A stretch of DNA of 64,000 bases, from contig NZ_AP025515.1 of assembly GCF_024347655.1 (NCBI RefSeq), forward strand, positions 806,001 to 870,000. The letters are read 5' to 3'. Origin of the DNA: Vibrio toranzoniae (GTDB lineage Bacteria > Pseudomonadota > Gammaproteobacteria > Enterobacterales > Vibrionaceae). Position numbers and translations under genes: made by a program. Positions within the stretch are counted from its first letter, which is position 1; each line of letters begins with the position of its first letter. The notes under the pieces are model-generated. The model was not told the origin of the DNA and did not search any database. It saw nothing but the letters and a program-made list of their open reading frames with translations. Of the stretch, positions 23,252 through 32,966 are shown piece by piece.

Positions 23252-26014
23252 TTAGCTTTGTGGTCTTAACAAGTTCTTCAATTTATAACTGTTATCGCCA
23301 AAAATCTCTTTCGCATACTCCGTCATGTCTTTACTGGAAATAGAATCCGTCATTCCCTGTAGATCAAACAATGCTTCAACACCATAGTCATGAATTAAGT
23401 AGCGCGAAATAAACCAAGCTTGTTCAGTCGGCTTAGTTTGGAGTGGAGTGAGATCTGCCACCAGCTGCTTAGCTGCCGTTCGAGTCTCATCTTCAGAAAT
23501 CCCTTTTGCCGCTTCAGCAATGACCTTATCAATCGCCTGTTCAATTTTCTCTGAATTTTCTGGAGCCGTTAAAGAGCCTATTAGCCAGTCATAACTCGGC
23601 TCACTGTCTTGTGCGACCGAGTACACATAAGGCGCATAATCCAAACCTAACTCTTCACGAACATAAGCGGTTAGACGGCTCGACAATACACGCTGAAGCA
23701 TGTCGTCCATAAACACATCTTTTGCGGTTTTATCCCGAGCTTGCTGGGAAATTACACGCAATAAATACTGGCTGCTGTCTTCATTATTGATGGATATATC
23801 CATTCGTTCTTTCGAATTAGTACTATAAGCCACCTGATAATCAGGAGACACAACGGCTTCTAGTGGCAATGAAGCAACATATTGACGCACAAGAGGCTTG
23901 ATTTCAGCTGGATTAATATCAGCAACAATAACCAACGTATTGTCTCTTAATTTTTGAAAGAGTTGATGCTGCACGTTAAGTATATCTTGTGACGTGACAG
24001 CCTTAATATCGTCACTTTCAAGCATGATATGACGGCTGCTTGTTTGATAGCTATTGCGGTTAACCACCTGAATAAATTGCCCCACAGGTGTTTCTAGATA
24101 TGCGGTACGAGATTGAGCAAATTCAGACTTCACGGCCTCAAGCTGGTCACTGTCTATTTTGGGTTCAGTTACAATGGTGTGTAGCGCAGCTAAACCTTCT
24201 GCAAGCGTCTTTTTCTTGGCGCTTATTTCTAAGCCATGATGAGTAAAGTTGATGAAGGGATAGATCTCAATGTCTTCGCGTCTCAAGTGAGCGGTTAGCT
24301 CCGAACCACTAAATTTACCAACACCACTACGAATCGAAGCTTGCAGCGCAATCTCCACAGCAGGAAACAGCGAAGGATCCAACGCCGCTTTTCCACCCTC
24401 ACTCGCATAGTACACCCCAACATTATTACCCGCCTCAGAGTTACGTAAGTACCACACTTCAATGCCGTTGCTTAATGTCCATTGCTTCAAATTAGGATCG
24501 TCACTCACCTGAACTTGCTTGACAATTTCTCCTTGAGACGCTGGCACACTAAACGCAGAGCTTGCAGTAACGAGCAATGGTTTGTTGCCAGTTTTCTTAT
24601 AGACTCTCCTGACATCTTCTAGCTCGTCATTCATTGCCTGCAAATCTTCTTTAGACGATAAACCTAATCCCAAAATATAAGGGCTTGAAAGTAAATCATC
24701 TAAATTATCATTTACGGCTTTGAGATCCGTACTCGAAAGAAACTCTTTCAAACTCGATTTATAATCAAGCTGTGATTGAACCGTCTGGTTAATCACCAGT
24801 GCCGTCGACTTACCATCCGCATGAGCCACTGCATCCATTTTTTCCCAGTTCACTTGAATGTCATCAAGATTCGCTTGGTAGGCCTGTATTACACTCATAA
24901 ACTCATTCTCACTCACGCCATGATCACGTAAAGAGGCGAGAGTAGAAATAAACTGCTGCTGACTTTGATCTCGACTATCGACAGGAAAGCCTACCGTTGT
25001 AATGGAATACCTTTGGTACTCTAAGAAATAGGGAGTCGAAGCAACCCATTGCACTGGTAGCGCAGCGTCAACAAAATCAGAATTCAATCTTTGTTGGATA
25101 AGTTGCTGGGCTATTTCGTCTAACCAAAGTTGATGTTGCTGCTCATGGCTGTGTGTCACTCTTTCCCCACGATCAATGACAATCCCGATACTTGGTGACT
25201 CGCTCCCTGCTACGTACGCTACAAAATCTTGAGTATTGTAGTTCGTTGATGTTTTCTTCACGGGAACCGGTGTCGTGCCTCTTTGCCAACTAGAGAAGCT
25301 TTTTTCGATCAACGGAATCACTTCTGCCAGTGTAATATCACCCGAAACAATCACCTCGGTTAGTTGAGGTTGATACCAGGTTTGATAAAAGCTCTCTAAT
25401 TCTTTGGCACTCACATTAGAAACGGATTTTTTATTGCCCATGGGATCGTGGCTTTGGTAATTCGTACCCTCAACCATATGATTATAGAACTGAAACGAAA
25501 GAGGCTTATCTTTAACTCGCGAGTGTCGAAACTCCCCAAGTATCACTCCTTTCTCTTTTTTGGTCTCACTTTCGGAGAGCAGTAAACCATCACCAATATC
25601 TCTAAACCATGCCAGCGCTCTGTCTAGATTTTTATTGTCGGGTAAATCCAACTTATAGAGCGTTTCTTGGTAAGAAGTATAAGCATTTAAGTCAGCGCCA
25701 AAGCTAGCACCAGATTGCTCAAATAGTTCTACTACATCATTACCTGAAAAATTTTTGCTGCCATTAAACGCCATATGCTCAACAAAATGGGCGTAACCTT
25801 TTTGTTGTTCGCTCTCTTGAAAAGATCCGGCGTGAACAAGCAGGCGTACTGATACGGGTTGTTCTCGGTCAGGGTACACGTGATAGGTTAGTCCGTTATC
25901 TAACTCTCCTTTGACCCAGTACGGATCGGATTTCAATAACGTTTGCTGCTGAGGCGTTGAGCTGCAACCTAGCAACGCGGTACTTAATACGACGACTAAA
26001 TAGTATGCTTTCAT
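23252..26014 (-). CDS. M16 family zinc metallopeptidase, lipoprotein
   Basis: Periplasmic two-half insulinase-type peptidase of about 920 residues, the length of PqqL-like members. A lipoprotein signal is clear: MKAYYLVVVLSTALLGC with the lipobox Cys at residue 17. The inverted zinc motif is His76-Phe-Val-Glu79-His80 (HFVEH), with the distal glutamate in KKEKGVILGEF. The C-terminal half lacks the motif, as in inactive second halves. The start is ATG 26014, which gives the lipoprotein signal; the longer frame to 26089 adds an implausible N-terminus. Monocistronic. It probably degrades peptides in the periplasm. Confidence 0.9.
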   Translation of the reverse strand: MKAYYLVVVLSTALLGCSSTPQQQTLLKSDPYWVKGELDNGLTYHVYPDREQPVSVRLLVHAGSFQESEQQKGYAHFVEHMAFNGSKNFSGNDVVELFEQSGASFGADLNAYTSYQETLYKLDLPDNKNLDRALAWFRDIGDGLLLSESETKKEKGVILGEFRHSRVKDKPLSFQFYNHMVEGTNYQSHDPMGNKKSVSNVSAKELESFYQTWYQPQLTEVIVSGDITLAEVIPLIEKSFSSWQRGTTPVPVKKTSTNYNTQDFVAYVAGSESPSIGIVIDRGERVTHSHEQQHQLWLDEIAQQLIQQRLNSDFVDAALPVQWVASTPYFLEYQRYSITTVGFPVDSRDQSQQQFISTLASLRDHGVSENEFMSVIQAYQANLDDIQVNWEKMDAVAHADGKSTALVINQTVQSQLDYKSSLKEFLSSTDLKAVNDNLDDLLSSPYILGLGLSSKEDLQAMNDELEDVRRVYKKTGNKPLLVTASSAFSVPASQGEIVKQVQVSDDPNLKQWTLSNGIEVWYLRNSEAGNNVGVYYASEGGKAALDPSLFPAVEIALQASIRSGVGKFSGSELTAHLRREDIEIYPFINFTHHGLEISAKKKTLAEGLAALHTIVTEPKIDSDQLEAVKSEFAQSRTAYLETPVGQFIQVVNRNSYQTSSRHIMLESDDIKAVTSQDILNVQHQLFQKLRDNTLVIVADINPAEIKPLVRQYVASLPLEAVVSPDYQVAYSTNSKERMDISINNEDSSQYLLRVISQQARDKTAKDVFMDDMLQRVLSSRLTAYVREELGLDYAPYVYSVAQDSEPSYDWLIGSLTAPENSEKIEQAIDKVIAEAAKGISEDETRTAAKQLVADLTPLQTKPTEQAWFISRYLIHDYGVEALFDLQGMTDSISSKDMTEYAKEIFGDNSYKLKNLLRPQS

Positions 26015-26195
26015 AACGATATCTCTGAAGTGATTTTCTTCAATATATCCGATCGATAAAATGTAATAATTTCTTATTAAATCAAACAATTAAGATTTGA
26101 GAGGTAATCGATATTGGCATGAAAATGTTTAATTTATAAATTACACGAATGAGTAAGAGTAAGTAAAAGGTAAGGTGTCATTTAAAACTCGTTTA

Positions 26196-27044
26196 TCACA
26201 TCCCTTTAAACCGGACTTGAGAGGCGCGGCTAATAGGTAACTTCTCGCCCGACACATAAGCTGACATCTGGCCCGAGAGCCCTTTCTTCACCTTATCAAT
26301 GGCGGACACTTTCACCACTACTGAACGGTGGATCTGCCAAAAATCATCTGGGTTGAGCTGCGCAATTAGCTCTTTTAGTGACACACGAAGAATAAATTCT
26401 TCTAGCGAACCGCCTTGGCCTTTCTTAAATATCGAGACGTACTTGTCTTCAGCTTTGAAGTAAGCGACATCATCAACAGAAATCAGATGAATGTCTTCCC
26501 CAATACTGGCTTTGAGCCATGTGAGGTACTTTTTCTGCGATAGATAAGGAGGCTGCGTTTGCTGTGACGTTGATTGGGATAACTGCTGAAGCTGATTCAT
26601 TAATGCCGCGATATCGGGCTGTAATGATGTGTTATCTGATGTCGCTTGGTTGCTCGACAAGCGCGCTTGAACTTTCAGACATGTGGCAAGTAAACGCTCT
26701 TCATTGATCGGTTTAAGCAGGTAATCCATTGCATTGTGCTCAAAGGCTTTAACCGCATATTCGTCATAAGCCGTAATGAACACAATCAATGGCGGTGAAT
26801 CTAGCTTATTCAACTGTTTCGCTAGTGAGATTCCATCCAGCTCCGGCATACGAATATCGAGAAAAGCCACATCAGGCTTAAGCTGCTGAATACTCTGCAT
26901 CGCCTCCAAACCATTTTGTGCCTTACTGACAATATCAAGTTCCGGCCAAACTTCAGCCAAGCTGTTGTCTAAGTGGTGTCTTAACAGTGCTTCATCGTCT
27001 GCGATAATCGCCGTTACGCTTGGCTTTAATACTGGGTTGTTCAT
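26196..27044 (-). CDS. LytTR family response regulator
   Basis: Response regulator of 282 residues. The receiver domain (about 10-125) shows the acidic pair in IIADDEA, the phosphoacceptor Asp in AFLDIRMPELDG, and the conserved Lys in YLLKPIN. A linker rich in Gln and Ser follows, then a LytTR DNA-binding domain (about 175-280) with FWQIHRSVVVKVSAIDKV. It lies 72 bp after a LytS/YehU-type kinase gene and is the last gene of a seven-gene operon, so it probably regulates that operon and perhaps others. LytTR proteins bind paired short direct repeats; I could not point to such sites here. Confidence 0.92.
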   Translation of the reverse strand: MNNPVLKPSVTAIIADDEALLRHHLDNSLAEVWPELDIVSKAQNGLEAMQSIQQLKPDVAFLDIRMPELDGISLAKQLNKLDSPPLIVFITAYDEYAVKAFEHNAMDYLLKPINEERLLATCLKVQARLSSNQATSDNTSLQPDIAALMNQLQQLSQSTSQQTQPPYLSQKKYLTWLKASIGEDIHLISVDDVAYFKAEDKYVSIFKKGQGGSLEEFILRVSLKELIAQLNPDDFWQIHRSVVVKVSAIDKVKKGLSGQMSAYVSGEKLPISRASQVRFKGM

Positions 27045-27116
27045 GGTTAGTCCTTTAAATTCACACTGTAAATCGTCTGTCTTTCGTCATTGGTCTATGC
27101 TTTCTGATTTGTAATT

Positions 27117-28151
27117 CTAGGCAGTTGCGTCAGTCAACGGTAATAAGATCGTCGAGACTACCCCGCCTTCAGCTTGTTCAGTAATCGTTAGGCTCGCCTT
27201 ATAACCATAAAGGGTGTCGATTCGCTGACGAATGTTACTTAACCCAACACCGAGCCCCGTATTCGCAGAAGGCGTTTTCAGCCCCGCGCCATTATCAGCC
27301 ACTTCAATCTTCAACTGTTCGGCTTGTTGGGTAATACGGATATTCACTTGGCCACCTGCGGCTTTTGGTTCGATACCGTGTGTGAGTGCATTCTCCACCA
27401 AAGGTTGAATCAAGAATGGCGGAATCACTTGCTGCTCGCTGATGTCGTGTGTCTCAATCGAGAAGGCTAAGCGCTCATCCAAGCGTATCTTTTGAATATT
27501 CAGATAAGCGTCCAACAAATCGACCTCTTGTGCGATGGTCGATTGCTCAGTGCGGCTGTTTTTCAGAGTCACACGCAACAAGTCAGTCAGTTTTTCGAGC
27601 ATCAGTTTGGCTTTAGTGCTATCACTTTCAATCAACACATTGATGGTCGCCAGCGTGTTAAACAAGAAGTGCGGTTCAATTTGGCTTTGTAGCTGCTTAA
27701 GCTGACTCAATACCACCACCTTCTCTTGATCGGCCTGACGACGCTTGGCTACTTCCAGCTCATTATCGGCCCGTAGCTGTTGCTCTCGTGTATAGAAATA
27801 GTAAAAGCAAACCGAGCAGAATATAACGCCCAATAGCACCACAGATTTAAGATCAGAGATATTAGAGCCAAAGAATCCATTCAACCAATAGTATGCATTC
27901 AAGGTACCAAGAGTCATCGCGACCACCATAGAGATACCCACATCAAACACCTTCGATTTCCTCTTCAACACCTCAACCAAAATAAAAGAAGATCCCACCG
28001 CGCTATAACCAAAACCAAAACTGATCGCGAGATTGACCACAAGGTCACCGCCCCAAATTGTCTGTGTGGTAATGGCGATGACGAAACAAAACAGAGTGGT
28101 TATCATGAAGCTTTTAATCCATGGAAACTGACTATTTGAAAAAGTGTTCAT
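27117..28151 (-). CDS. LytS/YehU-type sensor histidine kinase
   Basis: Inner-membrane kinase of 344 residues with four or five TM segments in the first 130 residues and no large sensory domain, then a coiled-coil linker (QQLRADNELEVAKRRQADQE). The His_kinase domain has the phospho-His in QSQIEPHFLFNTL (about residue 164), the N box VENALTHGIEP, and the G boxes VADNGAGL and GVGLSNIRQRI. The ATG overlaps the stop of the barrel gene by 1 bp (TAATG). It pairs with the LytTR regulator downstream. Its stimulus may be sensed in the membrane and relate to the transport genes in the same operon. Confidence 0.92.
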   Translation of the reverse strand: MNTFSNSQFPWIKSFMITTLFCFVIAITTQTIWGGDLVVNLAISFGFGYSAVGSSFILVEVLKRKSKVFDVGISMVVAMTLGTLNAYYWLNGFFGSNISDLKSVVLLGVIFCSVCFYYFYTREQQLRADNELEVAKRRQADQEKVVVLSQLKQLQSQIEPHFLFNTLATINVLIESDSTKAKLMLEKLTDLLRVTLKNSRTEQSTIAQEVDLLDAYLNIQKIRLDERLAFSIETHDISEQQVIPPFLIQPLVENALTHGIEPKAAGGQVNIRITQQAEQLKIEVADNGAGLKTPSANTGLGVGLSNIRQRIDTLYGYKASLTITEQAEGGVVSTILLPLTDATA

Positions 28152-29443
28152 TAAAAGCGCCCTTTGATATTTAAAATAATCATATGACTATCAGGTAAGT
28201 TGGCATAAGCAGAATCACTTTTACCAGCAAGAAAGCGTGCAGCAAGTTCCAAATTCAACGATGAATCACCATTATCTAAAGCCTGGTAATTGATCCACTG
28301 AGTCGCAATAAAACCGCCATCTTGTGGCGATAACATCACATCGAATGTCGGCGTGATATCTTCAAACCAGCCATATGTCGAATCCAAAGACCAGTGGAAC
28401 ATGATGTTGTGTCGAACCAAATTAGCGTGCTGATAGCCTTGCGCATAAGAACCTGACAACGAAGCTGTCATCGGATTAACCGACAAAGGCAAAGCACTTT
28501 CTATCGCACTTTGCCACTCAGAGTCACTCCAAGCGCGGCTATCAAACCAGTATTCCAATACCACATTGTGGCCCGTGTCATTCGCCCATGTTAATCCGGC
28601 TAACGCTTGATAGGCCTCGCCCTGCTCTTCGAGATAAACCGGTTTAATCATTGAATCAGGCTGGCTATAGCCAAGGCTTTGTCGCTGGTAAACCATCGAA
28701 CCATGGAACTCCCAAGCGAGGTTTAATACCGATACTAAGCTCGCTCCAAGCAAGCCGTGGCGCACGTCATCGTAATAAGCGATCCATTGATACTCGTGAT
28801 CGCCCACTAAGTTGTAACGACGCAGCCCAAAGCCTTGTTGTTGATTCTGCTTTTCGAACTCATTCACATCTTGGGAAGTCCATGACGAATCGCTATAAAG
28901 CAGTGTCCATTCGCCCGTCATATCGAACAGTGACGCCGACGCCACACCCGCGCCCTCTTCTGCGACAATACCCACCGGGTTTTGTCGATAAGGCTTGATG
29001 ATGTCTAACGGTCGGTAGCCATAACCTACGCCCCAATCGAGGCGAACCTTGCCGAGCGTGACATCAAGATAGTGATCTCCGATTACTGAATTCGACACCT
29101 CAACACCACCTTGCCAAAACAACTCGCGCACGATGAATTCCGATTCAAAGCTCGCCTCTTGCCCTTGAGGGTTGTTGCTCAAAATATCGTTGGCTTTCAC
29201 TGCGAACAGACCAAGCCAATTGTTATATCCAACCTCTAGATCCAGCAAGCCATTGAATGACTGACGATTATCAGAGGGTAACGGGCTGAATGGCGACTCT
29301 CTCGATTCAACGGCTTCTGCACTCAGTTGCCAGTCCCACGCCAAGCTCAGGTCATCCGCTTGAATCGTGTTACTCACACAAGACAAGGCAAGTAAAGTAG
29401 CGATTGAAGACTTGATGTGGAATCGGCGATTGAAAACGTTCAT
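28151..29443 (-). CDS. Outer-membrane beta-barrel protein of unknown function
   Basis: About 430 residues with a signal peptide (SSIATLLALSCVSNTIQA) followed by alternating amphipathic strands rich in Trp, Tyr and Asp, ending in ...HMIILNIKGRF with a terminal Phe, the barrel-assembly signature. A DWGVGYGYRPLDI segment in the middle recurs in this type of protein. ATG 29443 is chosen because AGGTGG lies 8 bases upstream; the GTG three codons earlier is inside that site. It sits between a LolA-like gene and the kinase gene. I infer it is the outer-membrane component of the export system encoded here. Confidence 0.75.
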   Translation of the reverse strand: MNVFNRRFHIKSSIATLLALSCVSNTIQADDLSLAWDWQLSAEAVESRESPFSPLPSDNRQSFNGLLDLEVGYNNWLGLFAVKANDILSNNPQGQEASFESEFIVRELFWQGGVEVSNSVIGDHYLDVTLGKVRLDWGVGYGYRPLDIIKPYRQNPVGIVAEEGAGVASASLFDMTGEWTLLYSDSSWTSQDVNEFEKQNQQQGFGLRRYNLVGDHEYQWIAYYDDVRHGLLGASLVSVLNLAWEFHGSMVYQRQSLGYSQPDSMIKPVYLEEQGEAYQALAGLTWANDTGHNVVLEYWFDSRAWSDSEWQSAIESALPLSVNPMTASLSGSYAQGYQHANLVRHNIMFHWSLDSTYGWFEDITPTFDVMLSPQDGGFIATQWINYQALDNGDSSLNLELAARFLAGKSDSAYANLPDSHMIILNIKGRF

Positions 29444-29452
29444 GGCACCCAC

Positions 29453-30241
29453 CTAAAGCCCAGACACACTATTACGTGATAAGTAAGCAGGGTTGTAGTA
29501 CTTCTCTGCCAAGCTTTGTTCGCTCACTTCGCGGTACTCAATTACAGTTTTTTTACTTGGTTGAATCTTATCGAACAAGGTCATCGACACTACTGTTGGT
29601 AAGCCATCTCGCACGCCTTCAGTAAACCACGCTTGCTTGGCTAGTTTTCCTGAACGCAAATACAAATCCGCTTTAACTGGAAATGCACGGTCAGCTGTTA
29701 ACCACAGATCAATCGATTGATAACTCGCGCCCTTGGTTTTCGCCGCTAGCTTTAGGTGGTGAGTATCGATTGTCTCGCCAGTCGGCATCTCAACTTGTTG
29801 TTCGGCAACCCACTCACCTTGGTAATCTTCGCTCCATGTCAGCGTCGAGATATCCCCTACCGAAGCTTCACCCAACAGTTTTTGCATCGGTGTGATACGA
29901 ATTGGTCGACGAGATTTCGGCATCAATAACCAATAGTTATCTTCAATCATCAGCATCTTTTGACCTGCTTCAACAGCTGATTTAAAGACCACTAATGACT
30001 CTCGATTTGGTCTTGTGTAGACGTTGTATTCACGGGTTTTGTCGAGTTGTTCGTCTTGATATAGCGCGACTAAAGAGACCACCTTAGAAGCTTGTGCACT
30101 GTTCAAGCGGTAACTATCAGCCTTGGCAATCATATCAGTGACTTGCTGTGAATCGAATGCCCAGCTTGGTGTCGATGTTAAAGCTGATGCTAAAACAAAA
30201 ACCGAACCCAAAGTATTAATTGAACGAGTTAATTTAGACAT
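29453..30241 (-). CDS. LolA-like outer-membrane lipoprotein-sorting family protein
   Basis: Periplasmic protein of 262 residues with a signal peptide (LGSVFVLASALTSTPSWA). The rest follows the LolA-like half-barrel pattern: IAKADSYRL near the N-terminus, MLMIEDNYWLLMPKSRRPIRITPMQ in the middle, DLWLTADRAFPVKAD and WFTEGVRDGLPTVVSM towards the C-terminus. Family members accompany FtsX-type or RND-type exporters and are thought to ferry lipid or lipoprotein cargo. It overlaps the permease stop by 8 bp. Probably the periplasmic carrier of this operon. Confidence 0.82.
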   Translation of the reverse strand: MSKLTRSINTLGSVFVLASALTSTPSWAFDSQQVTDMIAKADSYRLNSAQASKVVSLVALYQDEQLDKTREYNVYTRPNRESLVVFKSAVEAGQKMLMIEDNYWLLMPKSRRPIRITPMQKLLGEASVGDISTLTWSEDYQGEWVAEQQVEMPTGETIDTHHLKLAAKTKGASYQSIDLWLTADRAFPVKADLYLRSGKLAKQAWFTEGVRDGLPTVVSMTLFDKIQPSKKTVIEYREVSEQSLAEKYYNPAYLSRNSVSGL

Positions 30242-31532
30242 AAACCAACGCCTCCGTGATTGGCTTATTCACGCCTTTGCGAGCAGAAAAATAAGCGGCT
30301 AGCAAACATATCGTCAGCACACCTAACGTGGCGTAACCAACCAATTCCAATGAGAAGTAAATGTTGAGTGGGTAACCTTCGGTTCGACCCGGAGGTGGTG
30401 GCATTTGTATATCAACCACCAGCAGTAACACCGACACTAAGCCACTCACTAGCGCACCTATCGCACTGCCAATCACCGCCAGTAATCCCGCCTCTTTTAA
30501 AAAGCCTGCGACGATTTCAGAGGGGTAACTGCCGAGTGCCGACAAGGTGCCGATTTCACGAGTGCGTTCGGTCACCGACATGGTCATGGTGTTAAACAGC
30601 GACACAAACACCACCAATGCCATCACTGCGCCCATGATGCCGAAGATCCGGTCGTAAAGATCTTTAACCTTGGTGTAGAAAAACGCGCGATCTTGCCACG
30701 GGGTGATCTCGATCTCTGTGCCTTGCTCGCTTTGACTTGCGCTATTTCGATCTAAAGCAGTTTGAATACGCTGTTGAACAGTCGAGGTCTTGTTGGTTTC
30801 AAATAGGAACACCGACAAGGTACTGACTTTGTCTGAGGCCAAAAGCTCTTGTGCGGTGGTGATGTGTACATATAACTGACGTTTGTCTAGCTCAGGTACC
30901 CCAGTCGAGTAGATGCCCTGCACCTTAAAATCAAAGGCATTCAAAGCGCCATCACTAGTAGTCGCAAGCAGTGTCACCCAATCGCCAACCGCAACTTTGA
31001 GGTTACGTGCAAGGTCGGTACCTAGCATCACTTGTGGTTCTTGGCTGTCGTATCTTGGTGATTTCACATCCGAGAGTGTTTGACCGCTGCGCACATCAAG
31101 AAACGGTCCTTTCATGTCGAACTCACGCTCATTAACGCCCGTTCCCATAAAGATGGTCGACTTACTGCCGTTAGACACCAAACCGCTGAAGTAGACTCGT
31201 GGCTGCACACCGCGCACGTCGCTGTCGCCAATAATGCTCTTGGTGAGCGCTTGAACGTTATCCAGACCATTGCTCAGCGGCATGTCTTCATCTTGCTCAA
31301 AATAGCCGGGCGTGCTCAAGGTGAGATGACCAGTATCGCGCGCGGTCGACTCTCTCAAAGATTCGTATGTGTAAAGTCCATAACCACCCGCACTGGTGAG
31401 TGCAAATACGGCAATGGCGATAATCAATACCGACAACAAACTACGGCGACCATTTCTCAATAAATTAAGCCACGCCAAACGCACCGAAGTAGGAAGTAAA
31501 AACGTACTCATTCTTTGTATTAACTCGCCCAT
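30234..31532 (-). CDS. FtsX-like ABC permease (MacB/LolCE type)
   Basis: Inner-membrane permease of 432 residues. One TM segment lies near the N-terminus (SLLSVLIIAIAVFALTSAGGYG), followed by a periplasmic domain of about 240 residues, then three TM segments in the FtsX domain, with the motif SVTERTREIGTLSALGS. This is the type VII ABC layout (LolC/E, MacB), which transmits force to the periplasm. ATG 31532 has GGAGG 7 bases upstream and overlaps the ATPase gene by 13 bp. As a single permease it should homodimerise, unlike LolCE. Confidence 0.92.
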   Translation of the reverse strand: MGELIQRMSTFLLPTSVRLAWLNLLRNGRRSLLSVLIIAIAVFALTSAGGYGLYTYESLRESTARDTGHLTLSTPGYFEQDEDMPLSNGLDNVQALTKSIIGDSDVRGVQPRVYFSGLVSNGSKSTIFMGTGVNEREFDMKGPFLDVRSGQTLSDVKSPRYDSQEPQVMLGTDLARNLKVAVGDWVTLLATTSDGALNAFDFKVQGIYSTGVPELDKRQLYVHITTAQELLASDKVSTLSVFLFETNKTSTVQQRIQTALDRNSASQSEQGTEIEITPWQDRAFFYTKVKDLYDRIFGIMGAVMALVVFVSLFNTMTMSVTERTREIGTLSALGSYPSEIVAGFLKEAGLLAVIGSAIGALVSGLVSVLLLVVDIQMPPPPGRTEGYPLNIYFSLELVGYATLGVLTICLLAAYFSARKGVNKPITEALVYV

Positions 31533-32218
31533 GAGATCGCCTCCGTTGCTGTGGCTTGTGGTGCCAGTTGTCCATCGATAAGTTCAATCACTCGATCACA
31601 ACGCTGCGCCATTCTTGGGTCGTGTGTTGCGACAATAAAGGTAGTGCCCATCTCGTGCCCGAGCTCTTTCATAATGTCGATCACAAGGTTGGCAGTGTGG
31701 CTGTCTAAGCTAGCCGTCGGCTCATCGGCAATCACCAAGCTTGGGTTGTGGATTAACGCTCTGGCAATCGCGACACGTTGCTGCTGACCACCTGAAAGGT
31801 TATCTGGGCGGTGATGTACGTAATCTCCTAGCCCAACACGCTCTAACATATCTTGCGCTCTGGTCTGCTGTTCTTGTTTTGAGTATTGATTCAACATCAA
31901 TGGGTAAGCGACGTTTTCAAGCGCGGTCATCACAGGAACGAGATTGAAGCGTTGAAATACAAAACCCAACGACTGACGACGAAAACGCGCAGCGGCGATT
32001 TGCTCCGTTGGATACGCTTTGCCATCAATATTGATCTCGCCTTGATAGTCCATATCCAACAAACCAAGGATGTTCAACAGTGTGCTTTTCCCTGAACCCG
32101 ACGGGCCACACAAAGCGACCATTTCACCGCGTTGGATACGTCCACCGACTCCGTTTAGTGCATCAACACGTTGACCGCCCGTGACATATGCTTTGCCGAT
32201 ATCTTTAAATTCAATCAT
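31520..32218 (-). CDS. ABC transporter ATP-binding protein (LolD/MacB type)
   Basis: ATPase of 232 residues. Walker A is GPSGSGKST (about 38-46), the signature LSGGQQQRVAIARAL (about 140-154), Walker B LVIADEPTASLD (about 160-171), and the switch His lies in VATHDPRMAQ. The LolD-type sequence agrees with the FtsX permease with which it overlaps. It powers the presumed export of lipid or lipoprotein cargo. Confidence 0.94.
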   Translation of the reverse strand: MIEFKDIGKAYVTGGQRVDALNGVGGRIQRGEMVALCGPSGSGKSTLLNILGLLDMDYQGEINIDGKAYPTEQIAAARFRRQSLGFVFQRFNLVPVMTALENVAYPLMLNQYSKQEQQTRAQDMLERVGLGDYVHHRPDNLSGGQQQRVAIARALIHNPSLVIADEPTASLDSHTANLVIDIMKELGHEMGTTFIVATHDPRMAQRCDRVIELIDGQLAPQATATEAISWAS

Positions 32219-32285
32219 TCCGTTGTCCTCTGATTACCCATCCACTCTCAAGCTCTCGCAAGCCGCAATTGAGTTTTCGCTGCTG

Positions 32286-32966
32286 TTATTTGGCTTTCGC
32301 TACTAGGGCCTTCGCCGTCATAGTTTCGATATTGCCAGCATCGGCCGTTTCCATTTGTTCTAGCCACGCTTGTGCTTGATTGAAGTCTTCAGCACGAATC
32401 GATGCGGTAATGGCATAACGGTAAATCCACGAAGTCGCAGCGAAATGTTGTTGTTGGAAAGCGTCTTCCGCCAGTAGCGAAAGGAACAGATCATAACCAC
32501 GATCGAAATGGTTAAACATGTCGGGTAGAGAGGTGTAAGTCACCGCAGCCATGGCGCGAGTCAGGTAAGAATCTGGCAGCCCTTGAACGCGAGGTTGCTC
32601 ATGAATCGGTTGGTCTTCGTCTTTCAGCAGCACCAATGATTTATCAATGGTCGATAAGCCTTTTTCGACATACTTCATCTTGTTCCAAGGCAAGAACGCA
32701 TCACGGCCCATTAAAGTCTCAGTGCTTCCTAAGTAAACCAAAGTCAGTGGCGTCGCGCCGTCTTGTTGCAGCGTGTCGTTAAGACGTTCATAAGCCACGT
32801 CGACCATGTCTTCATTGCCTTGCACCGCTTGGTTATAGATATCAAGCACATCTGAACTCGGGTTCGCCAAAGCTAACGACGGTGCAAACGAAACAAGCGC
32901 AATCAGTAACGAACGCTTAAGCAGAGAATTGGTAGAGCTTGAAGTAAATGAGTGTGAAGTAGTCAT
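32286..32966 (-). CDS. Periplasmic TPR-like helical protein, first gene of the export operon
   Basis: Protein of 226 residues with a signal peptide (LLKRSLLIALVSFAPSLALA). The mature part is all-helical with repeat-like pairs of helices (DVLDIYNQAVQGNEDMVDVA, and WIYRYAITASIRAEDFNQAQAWLEQMET) reminiscent of tetratricopeptide repeats, without a clear consensus. No family was recognised. It is the first gene of the operon, 67 bp before the ATPase. It may be a periplasmic adaptor for the exporter. Confidence 0.7.
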   Translation of the reverse strand: MTTSHSFTSSSTNSLLKRSLLIALVSFAPSLALANPSSDVLDIYNQAVQGNEDMVDVAYERLNDTLQQDGATPLTLVYLGSTETLMGRDAFLPWNKMKYVEKGLSTIDKSLVLLKDEDQPIHEQPRVQGLPDSYLTRAMAAVTYTSLPDMFNHFDRGYDLFLSLLAEDAFQQQHFAATSWIYRYAITASIRAEDFNQAQAWLEQMETADAGNIETMTAKALVAKAK

